Assembly: GCA_026414325.1 (NCBI GenBank)
Contig: JAOAJF010000001.1
Coordinates: 100,090 to 140,823, forward strand
Length of the DNA stretch: 40,734 nt
Reading direction: 5' to 3'
Origin: Microcaldota archaeon
GTDB lineage: Archaea; Micrarchaeota; Micrarchaeia; Anstonellales; Anstonellaceae
Part shown: one piece after another, positions 1 through 6,796 of the stretch
Layout: the number at the start of each line of letters is the position of its first letter
How positions within the stretch are numbered: the first letter of the stretch is position 1
Translations under genes and position numbers: made by a program
Notes under the pieces: generated by a model
Told to the model about the DNA's origin: nothing
The model's database searches: none
Seen by the model: the letters and a program-made list of their open reading frames with translations, nothing else

Positions 1-468
1 TTTTACCTCTCGCTCTAACGGCCCAAATTCAGGCCTAGCTGCTGCCTGAAATGCAGCAAAAGGAGTAAGTCCGGCATGCATGTTTGCAGCAATCATCAGC
101 AAAAAGTCAGGCAAAACTTCTTCCACTCTTTTAGTGGTGTCATGAATTAAATAATACAAGTGTAAATAAAACAAAGTTAAAATTAGAAAGAATACAATCA
201 CAAATATTACTATCATATAGCCAATCAAGTAAACTATTTTTATATTTGGAAAAATCCCAAAACCAAAATCTATTTTTAAAAAGTAAGAAACAATTATTGG
301 AAGAATTGAAAACAAAAAAGCAATTATTAATGCAGTCAATATTCTTGAACCAAGCCACAGCTGTGGAGGCTCAGCTATTCCAGCATAAGTTAGCATCTTT
401 GAAAGTGTGGTATTAGCTAATTTAGGTTTAGTTTCAACAAACTTTTTGTTTATTATAATTTTTTTCAT
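1..468 (-). CDS. TadC/FlaJ-like type II secretion (T2SF) platform protein, N-terminal part
   Basis: This gene runs off the left edge and is missing from the ORF track; the track's 140..358 entry is a shadow in another frame. The frame from ATG 468 stays open for 156 codons. It reads MKKIIINKKF..., two or three hydrophobic segments, then RVEEVLPDFLLMIAANMHAG and PFAAFQAAARPEFGPL, the typical start of a T2SF cytoplasmic domain. The start has a strong GGAGG ribosome binding site at 471-478 that overlaps the stop of the upstream tadC-like gene, so the two are translationally linked. The family forms the inner-membrane platform of archaeal type IV pili and archaella. Two adjacent platform genes are common in archaeal pilus loci. 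The family call is sound; which pilus type it serves is not resolved. Confidence 0.85.
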   Translation of the reverse strand, partial: MKKIIINKKFVETKPKLANTTLSKMLTYAGIAEPPQLWLGSRILTALIIAFLFSILPIIVSYFLKIDFGFGIFPNIKIVYLIGYMIVIFVIVFFLILTLFYLHLYYLIHDTTKRVEEVLPDFLLMIAANMHAGLTPFAAFQAAARPEFGPLEREVK

Positions 469-477
469 TTTAACCTC

Positions 478-1362
478 CTAACCATACATCTTAGGTCTTC
501 TCACATACACATATCCGATTATTATAGCTTGAACTATAAGAGAAATTACAATTAAAGTTAAATACACCTCAGGAGTTATTCCTAAAACTCCAAATACAGA
601 AAAGATTACTAAAACAGTGCTCCCAACTGTTGGCAAAACTGCAGCAGCTAACAAATATATTAAAACTATAAAATTTAACTCAGCATTATATGCTTTTATT
701 TGTTTTAATTGATCATCTACCAACATTTTTATTATTCCTTTTAAGGTAGTTGTAAGATTAGTTCCAGACCTTATTGCTGTTACAAGTTGCCAACACATTT
801 TTTTGAGGTATTTAGATTGATTTTTAATTGCCATCTCTTCTAAGGCTTCTAATAAAGATTTACCGGTTCTAGTTTTAGCTGCAACTTCTTTAAATTCTAC
901 AGACACCTGCCCATAATCTCCTTCAGCAATATTTTCAATTGCCTGATAGAGAGGAATTCCAGAGCTTATCTGAATTAGCATGTCTCTAGAAGCAAAAATT
1001 AAGCCCCTATCTATTTTAGCAGCAACAGTTCTAGAAGTTATTTTAGGATAATACAAATTAAGTGCAAAAAAAGCAAGCGTACAGGCAATAAGTCCAACTA
1101 GGCCTAGAGCAATATTTTTTGGAAACTCAAAACCCCTAATTTGAGAAATTATTAACAAAAATCCAAAGGCAAATACTCCTATTATCAGGGCAGAAAAAAA
1201 CGCACCTACTGCATAGGTTTCAGCATCCATCTCAATATGGGCATTTCTAAGGTCATATTTTAGTCCTGGTATTATCTGAACTGTTTTTTGACCAATAGCT
1301 TTAAACCTGAGGGCAAGCTGCTCTATTGTTTTTTTATTTAAAAACATAAAACCTATTGCCAT
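478..1362 (-). CDS. TadC/FlaJ-like type II secretion (T2SF) platform protein
   Basis: A 294-residue polytopic membrane protein. After about 50 mostly polar residues come two hydrophobic segments (about 50-75 and 85-105), then a cytoplasmic T2SF domain beginning KIDRGLIFASRDMLIQISSGIPL and continuing through a long amphipathic helical region with LVTAIRSGTNLTTTLKG. Two or three C-terminal transmembrane helices follow (about 225-290). This is the layout of archaeal TadC/FlaJ platform proteins, which hold the pilus base and couple it to the ATPase. It lies 27 nt downstream of the ATPase gene and directly upstream of a second platform gene. The ATG at 1362 is used; an internal ATG five codons later is an alternative. 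Which pilus system it belongs to is not determined. Confidence 0.85.
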   Translation of the reverse strand: MAIGFMFLNKKTIEQLALRFKAIGQKTVQIIPGLKYDLRNAHIEMDAETYAVGAFFSALIIGVFAFGFLLIISQIRGFEFPKNIALGLVGLIACTLAFFALNLYYPKITSRTVAAKIDRGLIFASRDMLIQISSGIPLYQAIENIAEGDYGQVSVEFKEVAAKTRTGKSLLEALEEMAIKNQSKYLKKMCWQLVTAIRSGTNLTTTLKGIIKMLVDDQLKQIKAYNAELNFIVLIYLLAAAVLPTVGSTVLVIFSVFGVLGITPEVYLTLIVISLIVQAIIIGYVYVRRPKMYG

Positions 1363-1389
1363 CTACTTACCCTTGGTTTTATTTTCAAG

Positions 1390-3153
1390 TTATTTTTTTG
1401 TAAGCTCTTTTTCTGCCAATTTATCAGCTTCTTTTTTGCTAAGATTTGATTGAGCAATTTCATATATTTCTTCAGGATTAGAATAATAAAGGGAAAATAT
1501 TTTTCCAACCTCGTCTATTTGGTTTATATTATTTTTAACCATCCATTTCAAAATAGTTTGTCTTTTTTTATTATCTTTATCTATTTGTTCTTTTGTCATT
1601 CCAGTATAAAGATTAAGTTCTTTGTAAAATCTTATTGGCTCTCCTACTCTCTCCCAAGTATCAGTCCTCGGCCTCCATCTATATATTATATTTGGCTCTA
1701 AAACTCCCTCCCCCGTCCCTTCTGGAATTTCAGCAATCTCAAGAGTTCTTCTTAAATTTCTTCTTCTATCTCTAAATTGTACTACTAATAGATGCATTGT
1801 ATCCAAATCAGTTGGAGGTAAATTTATTGGGGGTGTGGTGAGCCTTCTTATTGCTTGTGCTGCAGTATCTGCATGGAAAGTGCTATATACAGAATGGCCA
1901 GTATGCATTGCTTCAAACGCAACCTCTGCTTCTCTTTGTTTTCTTATTTCACCAACTATTATCCTATCTGGTCTCATTCTAAGAGAAGTAACAATTAGAT
2001 CTAACATAGTTACTTCTCCTTGCCCTTCTGGGTTTGGAAGCCTTGTAAGAAGTGGAACCCAATTCCATTGATATTTTGGGAGCATCAACTCTCTTGTATC
2101 CTCAATCGTTATTATTCTCTGATTAGGTGGAATAAATGATGCTAATGCATTTAAAGCAGAAGTTTTTCCAGAAGCAGTACCTCCAACCACCATCAAATTC
2201 ATCTCATAATGAAAGGCCTGCCAGAGCATTGCAGCCATTTCAAAGTCCATGGTATGGGCTGGCTCCCCAATCAAGCTTATTATAGTCCAAGGAACTCGCG
2301 CAAATCTTCTAATTGTTATGGTGTTTCCATGCGAAGAAATAGGATTTAATGTTGCACATACTCTATCTCCAGTTTCTAATCTTGCATCTAATATAGGAGT
2401 TAGAGTAGCAATTTGTCTTCCCACTCTTCTAGCAATTTGTGAAGCATAATTAAAAATAGAGTTTTCATCAGGCATGTAAATATTTGTTTTTAGCCAACCA
2501 AATTTTCTGTGATAAACTGCTATCGGGTCTTTTGAATTGTTTATTGCAATCTCTTCAAGCAGATCATCTCTATTTATTAGGTCAATCTCTCCTAAGCCAA
2601 ACATTCTATGTAAAAGCAAACCTGCCATAATGTCGCTAACTTCTCCACCTAATTGATATTGCTCTAAATGCTGTCTTATTTTTTGATGAAATTTATTTCT
2701 GATCGCAATCATTTTTTCTACATCTGCGACTTCGGAAGCTTCTGGGGGAACTTCTTTTATCAATATTTCTTTTACCTGGTCTAAAAATATTCTTGTACCT
2801 ATTGAAAGTTCTATCAATGAAATAGAGTATAGTTTATATTGTACAAAATCTATTATCTCCACACTAACTGGAACCTGATCCGCTTTAAATGTGTATGTAG
2901 AAATTATTTTTTTACCTTTATCCTCAATACTTGTTTGTTTTTCGCTTTTTATTTCCGGATAGCCCAAAAAAGTTATTTTTGGAGGTTCCAAAATATTTAT
3001 CGGATAAGTTATTTGTATTACTCCGCTCTGTTCTAATACAGTAGCTATCGCCATAGCTGCAGAAAAAGAAATATTTAATTTTGAAGCAATCTTAGTTAAA
3101 TTACTCTCAGTTTTTAGAAGTGATAGAAATTCGTCTATTTTTGTCTGAAGCAT
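1390..3153 (-). CDS. Type II/IV secretion system ATPase (TadA/FlaI/VirB11 family)
   Basis: This is the cytoplasmic motor ATPase that powers assembly of archaeal type IV pili. The C-terminal half has a Walker A loop GGTASGKTS (about residues 324-332 from the start used here), an Asp-box region ITIEDTREL, a Walker B region RPDRIIVGEIR and the His-box MHTGHSVYSTFHAD, all in family order. The N-terminus (about 17-47) resembles a winged-helix segment, NLTKIASKLNISFSAAMAIA...SGVIQI. The ORF track begins at 3252, but that would overlap the divergent PH-domain gene by about 50 nt and adds a sequence unlike the family. The next ATG, at 3153 (MLQTKIDEF), gives 587 residues and leaves a 49-bp divergent intergenic gap. 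The platform genes follow directly. The exact start is uncertain; the family is not. Confidence 0.9.
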   Translation of the reverse strand: MLQTKIDEFLSLLKTESNLTKIASKLNISFSAAMAIATVLEQSGVIQITYPINILEPPKITFLGYPEIKSEKQTSIEDKGKKIISTYTFKADQVPVSVEIIDFVQYKLYSISLIELSIGTRIFLDQVKEILIKEVPPEASEVADVEKMIAIRNKFHQKIRQHLEQYQLGGEVSDIMAGLLLHRMFGLGEIDLINRDDLLEEIAINNSKDPIAVYHRKFGWLKTNIYMPDENSIFNYASQIARRVGRQIATLTPILDARLETGDRVCATLNPISSHGNTITIRRFARVPWTIISLIGEPAHTMDFEMAAMLWQAFHYEMNLMVVGGTASGKTSALNALASFIPPNQRIITIEDTRELMLPKYQWNWVPLLTRLPNPEGQGEVTMLDLIVTSLRMRPDRIIVGEIRKQREAEVAFEAMHTGHSVYSTFHADTAAQAIRRLTTPPINLPPTDLDTMHLLVVQFRDRRRNLRRTLEIAEIPEGTGEGVLEPNIIYRWRPRTDTWERVGEPIRFYKELNLYTGMTKEQIDKDNKKRQTILKWMVKNNINQIDEVGKIFSLYYSNPEEIYEIAQSNLSKKEADKLAEKELTKK

Positions 3154-3202
3154 AAAAAAATCACGCTGAAAGGAATTTAAAACTTTTGTGTTTAATAAGT
3201 CT

Positions 3203-3730
3203 ATGGCAAAAATTGTAGCAAAACCAAATCTAAAGGTTTTTTTTCTATTCAATTATTTTTATTTAGTATTAATCAGCGCTTTTAGTTCTCTGTTAGTTTT
3301 ATTTTCTGCTCTTTTTCCCCTCTCTTTATCTTTAGGTGCATTTTTATTTTTCTTTTTAGTTTTTTTAGCAATTTTTCCTATTTTGGCTGCAGCAATTCAT
3401 TCCTACCTTTATTATAAAAACACCTCTTTAGTTGTGATGGATGAAAAATTAATTTATGAAACAGGAATACTTCAACACTCTGTTGTTACTGTTCCTCTAA
3501 AAAGTGTTACTGACTATTCACTAAAAAGAAGTTTTATTCAAAGATTTTTTAATGTAGCAACTTTATCAATCAATACTGCAGGTGGAGTTGGCTTTGAAAT
3601 CATAGCTGATAATTTTGATTATCAAACCTTAGCTGAAATAAAAACATTTTTAGATTCTATCAAGCATCATCCACCTACTCATACACATGCTCACAGCCAT
3701 CGTTCTTCAAGTTCCTCTCATCATAAATAA
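3203..3730 (+). CDS. PH-domain (bPH2/DUF304-like) membrane protein with His-rich tail
   Basis: About 175 residues: two adjacent hydrophobic helices (about 12-65), then a small domain reading SLVVMDEKLIYETGILQHSVVTVPLKSVTDYSLKRSFIQRFFNVATLSINTAG, which matches the bacterial PH domain family 2 pattern of YdbS/YdbT-like membrane proteins. The C-terminus is HHPPTHTHAHSHR followed by a serine run and HHK, a possible metal-binding tail. I chose ATG 3203 (MAKIVAKPN) over the track start 3188 because it avoids most of the divergent gap. It is the only plus-strand gene inside the minus-strand pilus block and is convergent with the 3731 gene, whose stop abuts its own. The family's biochemical role is not established, so no function is proposed beyond a membrane-associated PH fold. 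Confidence 0.7.
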   Translation: MAKIVAKPNLKVFFLFNYFYLVLISAFSSLLVLFSALFPLSLSLGAFLFFFLVFLAIFPILAAAIHSYLYYKNTSLVVMDEKLIYETGILQHSVVTVPLKSVTDYSLKRSFIQRFFNVATLSINTAGGVGFEIIADNFDYQTLAEIKTFLDSIKHHPPTHTHAHSHRSSSSSHHK

Positions 3731-4636
3731 CTATTTTTTAAATAGTACTAATTTGTTAGCATATCTAAGATTATTACATTCTATTTCAAAATCTGCTGGA
3801 AGATAAGCATAAATCTCTTTATGTGCAGAGCTATTTAGCAGAGCAGTAAATTCAATCAAACAACTAACATTGATTTTTGTATAAGGTGGTGTATAGCTAC
3901 TATTAGTTTCAGACCAGAATTTAATCTCATTGCTTTCTGGCTCATAATCTAGTTTTATTTTATAAATCATATATCCATTTGAATCATAATACGTTGCAGA
4001 AAAATTATTTGCTAAATTTTGAGAGATATATACAAAATTATTATAATTTTCTACGCCATCAACAAAAGTTATGTTAGAAGCAAGAGTAGTTCCTGTAGTT
4101 TGCCAATTAATATATGAAACAGCTGCAGCTTGAGCAGGTCTAGAACAATTTATTTTTAGTTCAATTTTATTTATCTCTGCCGCCGGATTTAGTCCAATTT
4201 TTATTAAGTCGTAACTTTGATTAGAATTATTTTGAGTATAATTAATTCCAAAATTTGTTTGCAGCAGCTGGCCGCTCTGGTTTATAGCACTTAAATTAGA
4301 ATTAATTTTACATTCTCTTATTTTTGAATAATAATTTAAAAATTCTAAAAATTCCGTAAGATTTTTCTGATAAGAACCATAATCCAAAAGAGGAAAACCT
4401 TTGCTTTCTATTCTAAAAAGAATAGTTGTATTGTTTCTATAGCTATATGTATCTAATTCAAGTCTATTTTTTAGAATTCTGCTAATTTCATCCAAATTTT
4501 GTAAAATTTCTTTTTGTTCATTTAAGTAAATATCTTGCTGGTTTATTTGTTCTTTAGCACTAAAAGAAAGTAAATAAATCTGAAATATTATTAAAACCAA
4601 AAAGTAAATAGCTACAGTATATACTATGCCCTTCAT
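3731..4636 (-). CDS. Membrane-anchored extracytoplasmic protein of the pilin-like operon
   Basis: A 301-residue protein with a single N-terminal hydrophobic segment (MKGIVYTVAIYFLVLIIFQIYLLSF), then a polar, Asn/Ser/Tyr-rich region with many N-x-S/T sequons, as expected for an archaeal surface protein. A short heptad-like stretch follows the anchor (about 30-60). There is no clear G/A-Q prepilin cleavage motif, so it may be anchored, not processed. Two cysteine-containing segments (RECKINSN, INCSRP) and two near the end (NVSCLIEF, IECNNL) could form disulfides. It starts 1 nt after the stop of the prepilin-like gene at 4638 and is the last gene of a four-gene minus-strand cluster. I do not recognise a named family. 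A minor pilus or surface component is inferred from context only. Confidence 0.6.
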   Translation of the reverse strand: MKGIVYTVAIYFLVLIIFQIYLLSFSAKEQINQQDIYLNEQKEILQNLDEISRILKNRLELDTYSYRNNTTILFRIESKGFPLLDYGSYQKNLTEFLEFLNYYSKIRECKINSNLSAINQSGQLLQTNFGINYTQNNSNQSYDLIKIGLNPAAEINKIELKINCSRPAQAAAVSYINWQTTGTTLASNITFVDGVENYNNFVYISQNLANNFSATYYDSNGYMIYKIKLDYEPESNEIKFWSETNSSYTPPYTKINVSCLIEFTALLNSSAHKEIYAYLPADFEIECNNLRYANKLVLFKK

Positions 4637-4637
4637 C

Positions 4638-5057
4638 TTAACCCCTATAAGCCCTAACTCTTATTATATAATAGTTGTTTTTCTTTCCTCCATCAAAAAA
4701 TATTTTTTGAACAAAGTTGTTGTCTTCTTTATTTATAGTGCAATTATTGGCATAATTATATAACATTGAGCTTTGATTTAGAGTTTTATTATATATCTCA
4801 AAATTTATACAAAGGCCCTTTCTTTTTTCAATTTCTAAATTTAGATAAGTATAATTATTTGTTTCTATTGCTTGTTCTATCTTCTTACTTTTTATCAGGC
4901 TATAAAAAAAAGGATCAGTTTCCTTTTCTATATTTGTTCTTAAAAATTCTTCTTCCAATCCCTCTTTTTCTAATGTCTGAAGGCTTACAACTACTAAAAA
5001 TAAAATTATACTTGCAAAAAGAATTTCAAGACTGAAAATCTGTCCTATTTTTGCCAT
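4638..5057 (-). CDS. Prepilin-like (class III signal peptide-like) protein
   Basis: A 139-residue protein beginning MAKIGQIFSLEILFASIILFLVVVSL. A short positive n-region precedes a Gly-Gln and Ser-Leu-Glu at the start of a hydrophobic stretch, resembling archaeal class III prepilin signals processed by an EppA/FlaK-type peptidase (consensus G/A-Q-x-S-x-E), though the S-x-E spacing is off by one residue. The rest is a small polar extracytoplasmic domain with two Cys and several N-x-S/T sequons. The ATG overlaps the 3' end of the upstream prepilin-like gene by 13 nt, so translation is coupled. Being a minor pilin is inferred from the signal and the operon; the domain itself is not recognised. 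Confidence 0.6.
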   Translation of the reverse strand: MAKIGQIFSLEILFASIILFLVVVSLQTLEKEGLEEEFLRTNIEKETDPFFYSLIKSKKIEQAIETNNYTYLNLEIEKRKGLCINFEIYNKTLNQSSMLYNYANNCTINKEDNNFVQKIFFDGGKKNNYYIIRVRAYRG

Positions 5058-5578
5058 ACTCTAACCTTTAATATTATCGGTTGGTTTAGATAGAGCGCAT
5101 AACTTTTTTTATTTGTTAAAATTTTTTGTGAAGAATAATTTCCTATATAAGCTATTTGAGTTCCATTTAAATAACTAATAGTTAAGTCTGCTTCATACTC
5201 TCCAAGCAAGAGCTTCTTTTTTGTGTAGTTGTTTAAATAAATTTGGTTAAAACGAGCTAGCTTGTATGGATCAATTTCTAAATAGCTTTCTGCAGTTCCA
5301 AAGGCTTTTAATGAATTATTAGATGGTTCTAATTCTATGGCCCAATTAGTTGGATAGCCATAATCTTCTGCTATTGTTTTTATTAATCTATCTGCAACAG
5401 CAATAGCTTTTATTTTCTTTAGTTTTTCTTTTTCTTGAAAAATATTTTTTTCTATATTAATATATAAAAATAAAATTAAAAGTAAAAAAATAGATAAAGA
5501 AACTATCAAATCCACTAGCTGCATCTGACCCTTTTTATTTTCTTGTTTAATTAGGCTGTATACTAATGTTTTGGCCAT
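5045..5578 (-). CDS. Prepilin-like protein with N-terminal KKGQ motif
   Basis: 177 residues. An unusually long n-region (MAKTLVYSLIKQENKK, 16 residues) precedes GQMQLVDLIVSLSIFLLLILFLYI. The K-K-G-Q followed by an acidic residue at +5 or +6 and a hydrophobic helix is the layout of archaeal type IV prepilins, with Asp taking the place of the usual Glu. The start codon lies 32 nt inside the 3' end of the upstream prepilin gene; no later Met could supply the positive n-region, so the overlap is probably real. The mature part is polar with several N-x-S/T sites and no cysteine. The specific pilin subfamily is not identified. Confidence 0.6.
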   Translation of the reverse strand: MAKTLVYSLIKQENKKGQMQLVDLIVSLSIFLLLILFLYINIEKNIFQEKEKLKKIKAIAVADRLIKTIAEDYGYPTNWAIELEPSNNSLKAFGTAESYLEIDPYKLARFNQIYLNNYTKKKLLLGEYEADLTISYLNGTQIAYIGNYSSQKILTNKKSYALYLNQPIILKVRVWQK

Positions 5579-5933
5579 AATAACTCACATTAATAATTTT
5601 TAGCTCTCCTTCTATAGAAGTTAGATTAGCTGCTGGAATATAATAAACCTCTAAGCTCTGTTGCTCATCTAAAAAAAATATCTCCTGACCAATTATTTTA
5701 AAATACCTTATTTTGTCTGGCCTAGTAGTAAAAATAGCAGAGCTATTTTGCCCAAGATTAGTTAATACTCTAAAAGTATCTAAAAATTTTTGTGCAACTA
5801 TAACACTTTGATACTCTCTTTTAATATTATCTATCTCCTCTGTTTTTATATTCCACAAATATGTGATTGAAATTAAAATTAACAAAAATATAATTAAAGC
5901 AAAAATATACTCAATACTTGCTTGAGCTTTCAT
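5547..5933 (-). CDS. Class III signal peptide-containing prepilin-like protein
   Basis: 128 residues, beginning MKAQASIEYIFALIIFLLILISITYLW. This has the canonical archaeal class III prepilin signature: Lys, small residue, Gln, then S-x-E-Y leading directly into the hydrophobic assembly helix. Cleavage is predicted after Ala3. The mature globular part is about 100 residues. It is the first gene of the minus-strand pilin-like cluster (5547, 5045, 4638, 3731), which overlaps gene to gene. The nearby ATPase and TadC-like platform genes give the secretion machinery. The class of signal is clear; whether the product is a major or minor pilin is unknown. Confidence 0.75.
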   Translation of the reverse strand: MKAQASIEYIFALIIFLLILISITYLWNIKTEEIDNIKREYQSVIVAQKFLDTFRVLTNLGQNSSAIFTTRPDKIRYFKIIGQEIFFLDEQQSLEVYYIPAANLTSIEGELKIINVSYYGQNISIQPN

Positions 5934-5950
5934 AACTAAAACATCTGCTT

Positions 5951-6796
5951 TTAGTTTTTAATTTTTATGTCTAAGACTATTTGGCTCAAATTTTTTGAAA
6001 ATGGCCTTACAATTTTACATTCTTCTATCTCTATTTTAGTTTTTTTATTAATTTTTCTAATTTTTTCTTTTATTCTTTCTATTATTTGTTCTAAGCTTTC
6101 ATCTGATTTTTTAAAAGTATAAAGATGCAAAGTTGCACTTTTCTTTGCACACTTTAGTGCATAGCTTAAAAATTCTTCTGCCTCTGTAGGATGAGGCATA
6201 ATTATTCTATCTGCACATTGTGTGTATCTTCTTTTTTGCAATTCCTTTCTAACATCATTTTTTAACAATTCTATCTTAGAACATTTATTTAATTGAATAT
6301 TTTTTAAGGCAAATTTATAAGCAGTTTTATTTAATTCTATAGCAATAATTTTCTTTGGATTAGCTTTTTTTTCAATAATTATTGGATAGGGACCAATTCC
6401 AGAAAACATAACCAGAACTGTTTCCCCTTCTTTTACTTTTTTTGCAATTCTAAGTCTTTCTTCAGAAAAACGAGGATTGTAATAAACCTTGTTTAGATCT
6501 AGCAAAAATCTACAGCCAGATTCTTTATGTGTTGTTATAGTAGTTTTTTCTCCAAGAATGATTTTTATTTTTTTTATTCTAAATTTTTTACTTCGTCCTT
6601 CTTTTCTTAGCGCAACTGTTTTTACATTTTTATTTTTAGCTATCAAAAATTTTGCAATCTCTATTTTTTTATTTTCTAATTCTTTAGGAATATCTAAAAT
6701 AGCAATAGAGCCGATTATATCATATGAGGATAGATTTACTTTAGATTTTAACTTTTTTCTTATAAATTCAGCTAAACTCTTTATTTCCATTTTCAT
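5951..6796 (-). CDS. trm5: Trm5-like tRNA (guanine-N1)-methyltransferase (Met-10+ family)
   Basis: 281 residues of the class I SAM methyltransferase type, closest to archaeal Trm5, which makes m1G37 in tRNA from S-adenosylmethionine. Visible are the Met-10+ element VYYNPRFSEERLRIAKKV (about 104-121), SAM motif I VLVMFSGIGPYPI (127-139), the acidic ribose-binding motif IIAIELN (150-156) and the motif IV region DRIIMPHPTEAEEFL (196-210). In classical Trm5 the last is usually read as N-L-P; here it is P-H-P, so substrate or activity could differ, and a Taw2-like role is an alternative. The start ATG overlaps the leuS stop as ATGA, giving translational coupling. The cytoplasmic location follows from the absence of any hydrophobic segment. 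Confidence 0.75.
   Translation of the reverse strand: MKMEIKSLAEFIRKKLKSKVNLSSYDIIGSIAILDIPKELENKKIEIAKFLIAKNKNVKTVALRKEGRSKKFRIKKIKIILGEKTTITTHKESGCRFLLDLNKVYYNPRFSEERLRIAKKVKEGETVLVMFSGIGPYPIIIEKKANPKKIIAIELNKTAYKFALKNIQLNKCSKIELLKNDVRKELQKRRYTQCADRIIMPHPTEAEEFLSYALKCAKKSATLHLYTFKKSDESLEQIIERIKEKIRKINKKTKIEIEECKIVRPFSKNLSQIVLDIKIKN

Noticed and set aside
140-358. ORF track entry of 72 aa at the left edge.
   Set aside because: It is out of frame with the TadC/FlaJ-like gene read from ATG 468, which has clear family sequence.
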